From: Nageia nagi
Lineage: Eukaryota; Pinophyta
Direction: 5' to 3'
Assembly (NCBI GenBank): GCA_050084985.1
Contig: JBITNC010000001.1
Span: 81,406,001-81,470,000, forward strand
Length of the DNA: 64,000 nucleotides
Part shown: in pieces, positions 49,241-60,829 of the stretch
Numbering within the stretch: the first letter of the stretch is position 1
Layout: each line of letters starts with the position of its first letter
The notes under the pieces: generated by a model
The model's input: only the letters and a program-made list of their open reading frames with translations
Told to the model about the DNA's origin: nothing
Databases searched by the model: none
Translations under genes and position numbers: made by a program

Positions 49241-52200
49241 TCTTGAATTACGCCCTAAACCTAAAGGTCAAAAGAAGCAAACAAATACTATTACTAAGAA
49301 AATTGAAGATGGTTCAGATGTAGATGAGAAAATGGCATGTATGGTTTTGCATAATACACCTAGTGAAGATGAGGAAAAGAAGAAAATTAAACTTTTTCAC
49401 ATCAAGGTGCAAACTAAGAAGACTAGGATTGATACATTGTTTGATTTTGGATCTCAAGCTAACTTAATTGCAAAAAAGTATGCCAAATCACTTGCACTCA
49501 CTACTCAAACTCATCCAAACCCATATCCATTGGGATGGGTTAATAAAAATTCCAAGTTAAAGGTAACACAACAATGCAAGTTGCAATTTGGGATTAACAG
49601 GGAGTACATTGATGAAGTTTTACTTGATGTTGTTCCTTTGGATATTTGTGGGATTATGCTTGGTAGTCCTTATCTATAAGAAAGAGATGCTTTATTTTAT
49701 ATAAAGGAAAATAAATATAGACTCATTAAATATGGAGTTGAATACATGGTTAGTGCTCATCAAAACAAGAAAAAGGATATTTCTTTGATTACTACAGGAC
49801 AAGCAAAGAGACTAATCAATATAGGACAAATGTTTGTACTTGCAATGGTGAAATCTCAAGATGAAGTGGAAATCATAAAGGCACTTAAGGATTGTGAACC
49901 ACAATACAAAGAAGAAGTAAAAGAGGTAATTTCCAAATTTGAATATTTATTTCAAGTACCTAAAGAACTTCCACCAAAAAGAGATATACAACATGAGATT
50001 CAATTATATCCTGATGTTGCACTTCCTAATATTGGCTTATATAGAAATTTTGCTTTGGAAACTAAATAAATTAAGAAACAAGTCAAGGAATTGTTAGATT
50101 AAGGAGTCATTAGACCTATCACATCACCGTGTGGATCTCCTATTGTTATAATTCCAAAGAAAGATGGAACTTGGTGTATATGTGTTGATTACAGGGCACT
50201 AAATAAGAGCATGATTAAAAATTGATATCCTTTGCCATGTATTGATGATTTAATGGATCAATTACAAAAATCTAGTATTTTCACAAAATTGGATCTAAGA
50301 AGTGGTTATCATCAAGTACGAGTTAAAGAAGAAGATGTGTGGAAAACTACTTTTAAAACTAGGCAAGGATTGTTTGAATGGTTGATTTTATCATTTGGAT
50401 TATGCAATGCTCCTGCTACTTTCATGCATGTAATGAATGAGGTTTTAAGGCCTTTCATTAATGATTTTATTATTATGTATCTTGATGATATTCTCATTTA
50501 CAATGATAATTGGAAAGATCATGTGGTACATATTCATAAAGTGTTTGAAGTTTTAAGGAAAGCAAAACTCTATTTGAAGATGTCTAAGTATGAGTTTGTT
50601 AGGAAGAGTTTAATCTATATTGGCCACATTGTAGGTGAAGGTCAATTGAGGATAGATCCTACAAAAATTGAGGCTGTGTTGAAATGGCCTACTCCCACTA
50701 ATGTGATAGAGACTAGAAGTTTTCTTGGGGCAATGTAGTATTTATGCAAGTTTATTATTAACTTTTCTTACATGGCTTCTACACTTCATGCAATTACAGG
50801 AAAGAGTCATGGATTTTAGTGGGGAGGGAAAGAACAACATGCTTTTGAATTGCTCAAAAGGAAAATCAGTAATGCTCTAGTACTTGCTTTGCCTAATCTT
50901 CAGAAAACTTTTGAAATTGAAACTAATGCAAGTGACTATGCTATGGGTGTAGTTTTATTACAAGAAAAACATTCAGTTTGCTATCACTTGGAAATGTTTA
51001 CCAGTGTGGTAAGAAACTATCCCACATATGAAAAAGAGTTGTATGCATTAGTTCAAAGTGTTAAGAAATGGAAGCACTATTTGGTAGGTAAAGAGATAAT
51101 AATTCATACAGACCATCAACCCTTGCAATATCTTCAGTCACAATCTAAGTTGCAACAATCTAGGCACTTTCATTGGATGGGATTCTTGCAACAATTTCAT
51201 TTGGTGATTAAGTACAAGAAGGGTACTCAAAATAAAATTATTGATATGTTGTCTAGGCCTCCAATAGTTGCTAGTGTTGTGATTCTACAAAATAGTTCTT
51301 TAATGCATGATGGGTATAAAGAACAGTATATGGTTGATCCTGATTTCCAAAATGTCTATCATAGATTGAGTCTTGGTAATGAGGTTGGAAATCATGACTT
51401 TCATTTGCATGATGGATTACTTTTTCATTTGGTCAAATTTTGTATTCCTAATGGTGAGAGGAATGATTTGATTAGGGAAGCTCATACTTCTTGTATTTCA
51501 GGGCACTTTGGTGTTGGGAAAACTCTTGCTAATCTACAAAGGTATTGTTACTAGCCTAAAATGCAAGAAAATGTATCTAGATATATTAGAGGTTGTATGT
51601 TATGCAGTGTAAGCAAACCCAATAATAGGAAATTTGGTCTTTATATGCCATTTTCCATTCCTACATGACCATGGGAGAGTATTTCTATGGATTTTGTTGG
51701 AGGTTTACCTATGTCTAAAAAAGGTCATGATTATTTATATGTGGTTGTGGATAGATTTAGTAAGATGTGTATTCTAATCCCATGTAAAAAGACTATGACA
51801 GGTCAAGAGGTAGCTAATCTTTTCTTTACTTATGTGTGGGTACATTTTGGTCTTCCTACTTCTATCATTTTTAACAAGGATTCCAAGTTTCTTGGAAAAT
51901 TTTGGACTTCTTTGTGGGAAAGGATGGACACTAAGATAAATAGGAGTACAACATTTCATCCACAGATAGATGGTCAAATAGAGGTGGTAAATAGGATAGT
52001 GGTACACCTATTACGGGGTTATTATGGTAAGCATCCTAAGACTTGGGATGAGCATTTGAGCTATATATAGCATGCATATAATCGGGCTTTACATTCTTCT
52101 ACTAACAAAACACCTTTTGAGACTTGTTATGGTTATTTGCCAAAATCACATTTTTGCTATGGCTTTTGCTTCAACAAGTGATGGAGATATAGTTCTTCAT

Positions 52201-52520
52201 AATGAGGAGGAATGGGAAAAGAATTTTATTGAGAGGATTAGATTGATTCATCAGAAGGTAAAAGAACAATTGGAGAAGAGTCAGGCCAAGTGAGGCATGA
52301 TCATCATCATTTGGATCATAAATTTTAGGTTGGGGATCAGGTATGGCTTCATCTCAGTAAGGAGAGATAGCATGGTAAGGGAAAGAAGTTAAAACCAATA
52401 AGGTATGGTCCATTTACCATTATTGGTCAAGTTGGAGATAATGTGTTTCGGTTGGACTTACCACCTATATGCAAATGTATTCCGTTATTAATGTTGAGAA
52501 CTTGAAGTTGTAGGAACCAA
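49241..52520 (+). pseudogene. Nested gypsy pol remnant: protease, RT, RNase H, integrase
   Basis: Protease: 'TLFDFGSQANLIAKKYA' near 49435, with Phe where Ser or Thr is usual after Asp. RT: 'IPKKDGTWCICVDYRALNKS' near 50152, 'FTKLDLRSGYHQVRVKEEDV' near 50280 and an intact YLDDILIY near 50477. RNase H covers about 50850-51250 ('ASDYAMGVVLLQ', 'YEKELYALVQSVKKW', 'IIHTDHQPL'). The integrase has an H-H-C-C finger ('HTSCISGHF' to 'CMLC', 51480-51605), MDFVGGLP at about 51687, Asn for the second catalytic Asp ('FNKDSKF' near 51870) and Glu kept in 'HPQIDGQIEVVNR' near 51958. Stops at 50067, 50736, 51552 and 52068 and the frameshift near 52130 inactivate it. A C-terminal tail continues to about 52700, without a clear chromodomain. 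Confidence 0.92.
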
Positions 52521-52793
52521 CCTTAGTTGCAGAAGATACAGATGTTATGTTACTGTCAGTTGAGGATTTAGCCCCTGAGCACATGAATGTTTTCGTTGAG
52601 GATATAGTAATGGAAAAGAAGCAATGATCAAATCATAGTGGCATACTAGAGGTGTGGCATATTGGAGAGAAGGGCCAACATCCACACAAGGCCAAGTGTT
52701 ATGTAGTTGACCAGGTGAGGGACCTCTACCCTCACCTCTTTTCATCATCCTAATTGATTTTGGGGATAAAATCTCTCTCTCAGTGGGGAGGAA

Positions 52794-53758
52794 TGATCCA
52801 AAATTTGGATCCCTTTGACATTTAGTAATCTCCATTTTAGTGTGTTCATTATGATCACCTTGTCTTCAAATTTTTGATGCTTCTTTTAGATCGTGAGTCC
52901 GAGTCCGTATGTAGAAGATATGATATTAATTTCATTTGTATATTTTGAGAAAAATTAAAAGGATTAAAAAAAATACTAATAATAAATAAATATATATTCA
53001 AATTTTTTGGTGGGACCCACTGGACCACGTAGGAGGAGGTGAGGTTGACCAAGCCTACATGGAGCTCAGTTGATCGTGAGACCGTCTACCTGCCACCAAG
53101 CCACCCACGCTAGCCAAGCCACTAGTCAATAGAAGGTTGACTTCCTCTAAGCTTGCCACATGTCATCACCATAATGCACCCACCCAATTTTAGTTTTTTT
53201 GATGTATTTTTAGTGTTTTCAAAGTTTTATGGTGATTTTATCTCACTTTGATTTTAGAGCTCATTTTGGGGAGAGTTTTACAACCATTTGAGCCCAAATT
53301 TAACATGAAGATCAAGAAGGATAATGGGTATCTTAAAATAGGTTTTGTATTAAATTTTTTTAGTTGTAAGACTCTCCAATTTTAGCCCCCAAAATTGTAT
53401 AAAAAGGGGAGCAAATTGGAGGGAGAGAGAGAGGATTTTAGGAAAGTTATTTTTAGTTCTTGTTGTGATTTTTAGAGTTGTGAGTGTGTTGTGAATGTGA
53501 GAGGAGGTTTTTAAGGACTTTGGAGGCATTGTAAAGTGATTCTACCCACTGATAGTAGAGAGCTTTTGAGCTGGATGTAGCCCACATCAAGTGAACTAGG
53601 ATAATTTTTCTTGTCTCTTTCTATGGTGAATGCTTTTCTCTTCTTTGTGTTTACAAATTTGTTCCTAATTTTCCTTTACAAGCACTTAATTGTTTTAAGT
53701 GTGAATTGATCCTAAGAAAAGGTTAAATTGAAATTTTAATCTTATATTTTATGGATCA
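52794..53758 (+). repeat. 3' LTR of the nested gypsy
   Basis: 965 bp, following the polypurine tract 'agtggggaggaa'. It matches the 5' LTR but lacks the block of about 80 bp between 'tttatctcac' and 'tttgattttagagc' and has a shorter GA run. TATA word at 53398-53405. Confidence 0.93.
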
Positions 53759-55919
53759 ATTTCATCTATTTTCCCTATTTTTTACTAACCCTAGTTACTG
53801 CTTTATTTTGTGTGGTGCCTCAATATGCATGCATGCAAACATGATCAATTATTGTTAATTTTTAAAAATTCATATTTTATGACCTTTTTAAATCATTTTG
53901 AGTGTCCCCATCCATTTTTGTTGCATTTCATAGCCATTTGTTATGATTTCAAATTTTAGGAATGTAGGTCCCAAATTTTGACCCTAATGAAAATTGGCTA
54001 TTTGATTTGTTGTTTTGATGCATTATTTGAACTTAATTTTTAGATCCATATTATCTTGAATTTCCACCATTATAAATGCAATTTCCATATCAAGTTTCAA
54101 TTCTGTAGCTCACCATTTGTCATCTTTTTGAAAGCCATTTCCAAGGCTACTTGGAAGGACACCTTTTCAGTGCTCACTAAAAGGAGTCACAAGTTGATAA
54201 GTTGCCTCCAATTTTGACTTTCTAAATAGGTCAAATAGAATCCATTTTTGAATTATTTGATCCTTTATTTAATTTATTCAACCTTCTATTGTATCATCCA
54301 ACCTGTTTGTTCAATCATCAATGTGATTGTTTGTTATTATTTATTGAATTTTGTAATTTTTCACTTTTTCAAAAATGTCACTTTTTCTTGGTTTTAGTTT
54401 TGGTCCAATTTTGTTGCATCGTGGTAGTGGTTTGATCATGTTTAGCATTGTGTTTGTTGTGATCAGCATAAATTGGGCTTTTCAAGGAGTGTCTTTTGAC
54501 ATGATCCCACCTCATTTTATGCACTATCTTAGCAAAATTTGGCAACATTTCAGTTTGTTTTTCTTGCTTTTATGTTATCTATCATCATAGATTGTTTTCT
54601 TTTTCATTTGATCATATTTTTACACTATGTTATCATTATTCATTTATCTTCCTTAATGTGGTTGTACTTTTTTATGTTGTCATCTTTTATGTGTTCATTA
54701 TTATGTTCTTTCAATTTTGTTAATCCTTTACATTTGTTTCTTGTATCATCATTTGTTGTTTTACAATCATTTTTGTATATTTTTCCATGTGATCATATGT
54801 GTTCATTTCCTTTTCTATGTTTAAGCATATAAGTTCATTAACCATGTGATGTGATTAACCATACAAGTTCATTTTATGTTCATTTTACATCCATTTATGG
54901 TTGTCTTTTCATTGTGTGATCATTTAATGTTCATTTAAGGCTCACTTTTAGTTTGTATCATTTATCCATTATTCATACACATCATAGTATATCATTAAAC
55001 ACATGCATCATACCATAGTAAATCCATCATAAGCATCATATCGCATCTCATATAAACAATAGTGTGCATCCATACATACATAAATAATAGTGCATACATA
55101 TAGAAACCATCAAAATGTATCATATTACATAAAAAATATCTATGTACATCATATGCTCAGATATACAAAAATAGGCTTGCATAGGTGCCTGGAAAAACCC
55201 TCCTAATCAAAACCTATGGCCTTTGTGCCCCCTATCGATAAATCCTATCTATGGGAGGTGGACATCTCACCCAACCCCTCTCCCTCACTTGCCTCTAGTG
55301 GCCTTGATGGCTCACTTGGTATTTGGGGGACCTTGAACACCCTACTAGATGGCTCGAGCCTAGCAGATTAGCTATCACTAGGTTATCGCATGCTCTATCC
55401 AGTTATCATGGTCTTGCTCCTACTCTATGTATGTTATTGGCTCCTACTGCTAGAGATAAGATCAATCATTTAGATCCTTATCATCATGAGATGGCCTTGA
55501 GATGCCAAAATCCTCATTGCCTCCCTCTGCCATGAATCCAATGAAATTTGGTATGTGTATAGGGTTATCATAGCCCCCTCTATCTAAATCCCCCTCTCAA
55601 TAGTAGCTCATCTCTTCCCTATGGGTGTGATTATGCTATCCTTCTTTGTCTATGTACCCATCTTTATGTGTGATACTTGCATCCTTGTTGTAGCTACTAG
55701 CAATGCTATCTATCAATGTCCCTCTGCTAGGGCTGGATCTAATTATTCCTGCAAGTTATCCACATGCACTTGTAATGCATATCCTTATGCCATGATGGCA
55801 TCCCTCTATGTGACTATAGAGTCTCACTTTGTAATAACTATGTCCCTCTAGTGTAGGGTGGCATCATGCTTGCCTAGTGCTCAATCTTGCTTGGTTGTGA
55901 TCTTAGCCTCTCGAGCCTC
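53759..55919 (+). other. Tat-like 3' non-coding region, continued
   Basis: T-rich DNA rich in 'gttcatt' and 'catcat' words (54590-55160), then a more GC-balanced stretch from 55180. Open frames at 54375-54832 encode mostly Phe/Leu/Ser from T-rich sequence and are not supported as genes. Confidence 0.55.
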
Positions 55920-56720
55920 CTAATCTTTATCTAGAGCTCCCATCACCTCCTCAAAAGCCATCTAATAGAATGACTCATCATCTTAGTTGCTACCCATCCC
56001 TGGTAGCAAAGGCATTCCTCCTACCTATCATACCCCTGCAATGTTGTGTCCTACTACAACTGCTACATCCTACCCTACTATCTCCCCTGCTCCTCCCTAT
56101 TCTATAGCCCCTAGTGAAGGTGGTTCTTATAACACCCCATTGATAACTACCCTCTCCCTTTAAGGAGACCAACATGCATCATACTCATCCATGGTACTAG
56201 CATCATCCATGTTTGGTCACCATCATCGCATCAAGAGCTACCTTTAGCTTGGAGTAGTGTCATCAAGGCACATCTCCCTATGCCTCAACTCTCTTATAAA
56301 GCTTTGGATCTAGTCACTAATCTTATCTAATCCCATCCTACTGGGTAACCCTCTTAAATATGTATACCTTAACATCTTAAGGTCTCTTTCCATGCAAATC
56401 ATGGGATCGATGCACTCATGCCAGCTTCTCATCCTCCTTAGCCCATGTAGGGCCTCCTTTCTAGGACTTAAAGATGACATCCTTAGCTTGTAGAATGGCC
56501 CACATACTATGGTGCCATGTATACATGCCCTTATATGGTCACCACTTTGGAAAATCATGCTCTCTAGCCCATCGACAGGTGTATGGTAACTCTCTCCTTG
56601 CCATGGATGCCTATTGTAAGATAAGCTATGGGGTTATGCCACATGTATGTGCTCCCACACCTAGATCTGAATTAGCAAGGATTTTATGATCCTTACTATC
56701 CCTCTCTACCTATCTACCAA
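55920..56720 (-). pseudogene. Antisense reading frame in the Tat-like 3' region
   Basis: One minus-strand frame stays protein-like for about 800 bp with no frameshift seen. From right to left it reads 'DHKILANSDLGVGAHTCGIT' (near 56700), 'ASMARRELPYTCRWAREHDF' (near 56610), 'PYKGMYTWHHSMWAILQAKD' (near 56540), 'GGPTWAKEDEKLA', 'VHRSHDLHGKRP', 'DVKVYIFKRVT' (to about 56340), 'LDPKALYKRVEA', and then the open stretch 56175-55990 with a basic Arg/Ser/Cys-rich tail. It is broken only by stops, nearly all convertible to Gln or Arg codons by C-to-T. Several Tat-lineage elements carry an antisense ORF in this position; the protein family is not one I recognise. The N-terminal part right of 56720 switches frame and is ambiguous. 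Confidence 0.6.
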
Positions 56721-57800
56721 CTATTTGTACATATGTTGCATTATGGCTAGTGCCATTTGTAGACCACTACATCCTAAACCACATATCTGACTATGTTTAG
56801 TAGATTCTAAGGTATCTAATACCCATTGGTATTTGGAAGCAAGAATGAGCTGATCACTAGCATGACAATCATCTCTTAGACCATCAGTAGCCCTACCTTG
56901 TAGGTGATGGTGTAGTCCACTCTATCGTGTCCTATGCTAATCATCTACCATCCATCATTAAACATATTATGTATGGTTTGTCTTCTCAAAGAATCCATCT
57001 ATCCTACTCTCCTATAGCCAACTCTATTGGACTTAAGAATTAGGTGGTTAGAGGTCTGTTCTCTCAATGTTGGCATGCCAAATGACATGAGATATTTGAC
57101 CTTTTTGTTTTTATTTTCTTTGCCTTCTAGTTGATGTGTCAATTAGTCAACCATCATGCTAGTCAACCTAACCAATTCCTTTGAGACCAATTAGTTAATT
57201 GGTTCATCATAAGGTAGCTAGTTCCAATTGATCTACAAAAATTCAATTATCCCTCTTTCCTTTATTTGGATTTCTCTCTTTTTCCTCCTCTCTCATCGAT
57301 TGGTTAGATGGTCAAGACCCTCTCCTAGGTCCTTCTCCCATATCCCCACTTGAGGGGGATATCCTCCCTTCACCTCTTGCATGTCTTTTTCATCCTCTTT
57401 TATTAGTCGGCCTATATGTGTGATTTATCCCACATTGGTTGTGCACTTTTCCTTGGTTGAATTCTTATACTTAATGGTCATTCCCTATCCTTAGTTTTCT
57501 TAGTTTTCTCACTACTAATGGGGAAAACTATCCTCATTACCAATGAAGAAGCCAAGAAACCTTTTCTTCTACATCCTCTTTCCCCTTCATGGTCCCTCTT
57601 GCATGTGCATGCTTTGTCATACCAGGCACCCCCATAGGATCGATCCTATTTTTACATTTTAAACACATTCATCTCGCACAATCCTTGATCTTGATCATTC
57701 TTGCACTTTTTGCATCCATAATGTTATCTAGCTTGGTCTCTTGTGCAAGCATCACATGCCTACATGCTATGATCCAATGCTTGGTAGGTTTACATGACTA
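56721..57800. other. Tat-like 3' region, possible N-terminal part of the antisense frame
   Basis: Minus-strand protein-like text is seen between about 56730 and 56900 ('LILASKYQWVLDTLEST') in a different frame from the downstream antisense ORF. Beyond 57000 the DNA is pyrimidine-rich and shows no gene. Confidence 0.4.
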
Positions 57801-57811
57801 CAATTTGCCTC

Positions 57812-58390
57812 TTTAACTTAGTCTTACATGGCCTTTTGTGTGTTGAAATAAGATTTGATTCATTCTTCTAGGATGATCTTATACTACCTATCATGTGTTG
57901 AAACCAGTTCTCATCCTAATCATCTTTTCATTTTCCCTTCAACTATTGGGGCAAACTACAAATTATTTACTTTCATAATCATTTTTATGTTTTCTTTTTC
58001 ATTTTCCCTTCAGCTACTAGGGTAAAGCAGAATCAATGATCTTCTCCCATTTTCTTATTCTTTTAATTTTTCCTTTGACTACTGGGGCAAAGCAAAAATA
58101 ATTTGCTTTCGTATATCTTTCCTTTTTTCTTTTCACCCTTCAACTACTAGGGCAAAGCAAAGATCTTTTACTTTTGTTTCTCATCTATCTAGTTCTAACT
58201 TTTTACTTTTATTTTGTGACCCTTCTCCTTGACTCAGTCTTATATGACCTATCATGTGCCAAAACCAAACTTAGGTCAATCCCATTCAAGATGATCTTAT
58301 ACAACCTATCATGTGTCAAAACTAGCTTTTATCTTGATCACCTTCTCTTTTCACCCTTCAATAGCTAGGGCAAAGCAAAGATTATTTTTG
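57812..58390. repeat. Compound minisatellite of the Tat-like 3' region
   Basis: 'ctac(t)ggggcaaagcaaa'-type words recur at 57941, 58012, 58078, 58142 and 58360, giving a 64-71-bp short period. A larger unit containing 'gatgatcttata.aacctatc' and 'atgtgtcaaaac' occurs near 57870, 58226 and 58292. Confidence 0.75.
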
Positions 58391-58487
58391 TTTTTTTTTT
58401 TGTCTATTTTGCTTTCATATTGCACACACTACACCTATTTTTGTACCACATGTCACATCTCGCAAACACCAACACAAAAAGGGGCAT

Positions 58488-58779
58488 CTGTACATACCTC
58501 AAAATCATTCATTCATCTACCACAGATGATTTATGATCATTTGACCTATTTTGCAATTCTTTATGATCCCATCATCCCTTCATCTTGTTTCAATTCCATT
58601 CTCATGGTCAATTTTGGTAACTTAAGCCTTTGTTACCATTTTGTGACCTTGGACCCCAATTGACCCACCGATTAGGGGACCGACTGATTGGTTAGGTTAA
58701 AACCCTAACTAGCCCCCCAACTAAACCTATATAAAAGTTAGTTCAAAATTAGAATTCCCAACTCCTTCCATTGACTCAC
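58488..58779 (+). repeat. Truncated 3' LTR of the Tat-like element
   Basis: Starts TGTACATACCTC after 'aaaaaggggca' and matches the 5' LTR to 'ctccttccattga', after which similarity stops abruptly. The telobox (58700-58708) and TATA word (58730-58736) are kept. Confidence 0.88.
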
Positions 58780-58880
58780 ACAAATTTAGAAAAAAGTCCA
58801 TGGTCTAATGAGTTTGTGTGAGCCAATTGTTATGAACATAATACTTGAAATAAAGAAAATAAATAAATTACATTAGACCA
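58775..58880. repeat. Two interlocking inverted repeats at the LTR break
   Basis: 'ctcacacaaa' (58775-58784) pairs with 'tttgtgtgag' (58813-58822), and 'tggtctaatg' (58801-58810) pairs with 'cattagacca' (58871-58880). The second pair starts inside the loop of the first. They lie exactly where the Tat LTR stops matching. Confidence 0.8.
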
Positions 58881-60829
58881 CTTGTAGTGCCCATCTTGCC
58901 TTATTTGATTTTACTATACGAAAGGGGGCGTACTAAGCTTGCAAAGAACTTGCTCTATTGAAATGCTTCGCAGGATAGTATTCAATGAAGTCTAATTTAC
59001 TTTCCAAGGATAATACTTGAAATGCTTCTCTCTGCTCTTGGTGATGTTGGATCACTGAAAGTTAAATTAGCCTCCCTACGGAACTTAGCTCAAGATAGAT
59101 CGATTTGCATCAAGTTGAATAGGAAGATGATGGATTTAAAACATGGTAAGGGCCTATCGACATATTTTCACCAAAGTTTGTACATGCTTGACCTGGTCAG
59201 ATTGATTGTACGGTGTCCAAATTTTGGGCGCCTGATATACCGAATGAATCTACGAATATATACCTCCCTGTTTGTTTGAGATAGATAAAGTAGCTGCCGG
59301 CCTTTCTATTCACTTTGGTACTACAAAATCTCCCCAGAAAAATGAATATCTCCCCTATCTTTCCCCATAAGGAATGAGAAAATGTTATGGAGGGGAAGGT
59401 ATCCCCAACCAGCAAATGGTGCTCATTTTGAGGCCCACGCATCTCGAATTGTTGAAACCCTAGTAGTCTCTTGCTCCCTATGAATGATGCTTATCCGGAT
59501 TCTTCCTTGGCAAGGGTTTAAATTCATGACAAACTTGCTTATACATCTTGCTCTTGATGGATACGCCCTCCATTGTTGTGCTCTCGATGGACCTGTTGTT
59601 CATGGATATACTTGTATTGACATGAGCTTGGTTGATATACTCCATTAATCATGAATGACTCTTTCTATTTATTATCACATTTTTTAGGAGTTATCAAATT
59701 ATTTTTGCAAGGAAGTTTGTTCTCTCCCCAGGATATAATCCACGCACAAACCTCCATCCCTTTCTTACAACATAAAACGTAAATTCTTCTCTTGAAAATA
59801 GGTGCTATATTGAGGCAATGTTGTATAAGAAATAAACCTCTTATCCGTTATCTTCAATTAGCAGTGAAGATCCTTACATTGTGTTTAGGTTGTATGCATG
59901 GCTCCTCTCACTTGTGTTCTCTGTTTGAAAGACTCACTGCTGGTTATAGGATCAACCCACAAAATTTTTAGAATATATGTTCAACGAATATTGAAAAGTT
60001 TAAGCCGAATTGAAGGAAGGTAATCAAGCTCTAAGATCTCAGCGCATGAGTCATAAGATAACATCCTCCTTCCCAGCTTTGGTTCTGTTTCAAATTTGCA
60101 TTTGCGTAAGAATCTACTAAGTCTTTGCACAATACGTGCTTAATGTAATCCATGAGTCTTCATTATGATGACGCGTATTCTTACTGTAATATTCCTTTGT
60201 GTGGCCACAAAAACTAACAGTATTGTATTTTTATTTCTTTTGTAGTACACCTCTCATGAACCACTTTTAAAAATTTTAGTGGTGCTCCTGTTTCTCTTTT
60301 CATTTTTTTTAGGTGTTTGACTAAATCGATGTAGATCGTAGAATTTCTTTTCTTGTGAGGTTTTTGGTCTTTGCACATTAAGCGCTTAGTGCAATCCATG
60401 AGTCCACATTTTCAAATTAGACTAGATTTGCAAAAATTTTGAAACATAGGGGGTAAAAGTATTGGGGTAGGTTTTTACATGTATGGGGAAACCGGATATG
60501 TTTTTACCATACAATTTGGGTTAAGGTTGGTGGGTATCTAAAATTTTTAGAAAATGGGGGTTGAAATGGTACAGCATCGTTAGGATACTGGCATCATTGT
60601 TGGCATCAAATCTTTAAAAAAATATCTAAACAACACATCGACGGGCTTAACAAACATGCACGAACTCATAATTTACGAAATCTAAACCACAAAAAAAGCA
60701 AAACATCATGAAAAGCATACATTTTAAATTTCTAGCTTTTAAGTATTACCATTTTATATTTTTGCTATATTTCATGTTACTGATACACTTCTTGTTTGAC
60801 CTTGGTGCATAATCGAGCTTACCTCATGC
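58881..60829. other. Less AT-rich intergenic DNA, no gene recognised
   Basis: This stretch has more balanced composition than the TE-derived flanks and no obvious transposon domain. Open frames here (up to about 85 codons) show no family. It may be single-copy sequence or the 5' flank of the mobile-domain gene. Confidence 0.45.
60121..60404. repeat. 38-bp direct repeat pair 246 bp apart
   Basis: 'gtctttgcacaatacgtgct' continuing 'taatgtaatccatgagtc' at 60121-60158 is repeated with few changes at 60367-60404. Confidence 0.8.

Larger units (their letters stand above)
47127..53758 (+). mobile_element. Nested Ty3/gypsy element with both LTRs
   Basis: A complete structure: LTR, primer site, gag, protease, RT, RNase H, integrase, polypurine tract, LTR. 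The LTRs begin TGATCC and end GGATCA, a perfect 6-bp terminal inverted repeat. The flanks are atttt (47122-47126) and atttc (53759-53763), a 5-bp target duplication with one C/T difference. It is the best preserved element in the window, with long open stretches separated mainly by single stop codons. Confidence 0.93.
36530..58779 (+). mobile_element. Tat-like Ty3/gypsy element with nested gypsy and truncated 3' LTR
   Basis: The first 270 bp or so of the 5' LTR (from 36530, TGTAGACACCTC) recur at 58488 (TGTACATACCTC) after a polypurine tract 'aaaaaggggca'. Between them are a tRNA-Asp primer site, gag, protease, RT, an archaeal-type RNase H, integrase and a 3' region of several kb with an antisense frame and minisatellites, the Tat layout. 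A 6.6-kb gypsy sits at 47127-53758. Without it the element is about 15.6 kb, and the 3' LTR lacks about 1.8 kb. Stops are frequent throughout. Confidence 0.87.

Noticed and set aside
54375-54832. Two overlapping hydrophobic frames that look like membrane proteins
   Set aside because: Phe/Leu/Ser content follows from T-rich non-coding DNA in the Tat-like 3' region.
56310-56558. 82-codon minus-strand frame starting at 56558
   Set aside because: It is out of phase with the long antisense frame that shows consistent protein-like text on both sides, so it is taken as a shadow.
58881-60400. Possible organelle DNA insertion because of the balanced base composition
   Set aside because: No plastid or mitochondrial gene could be recognised in any frame.
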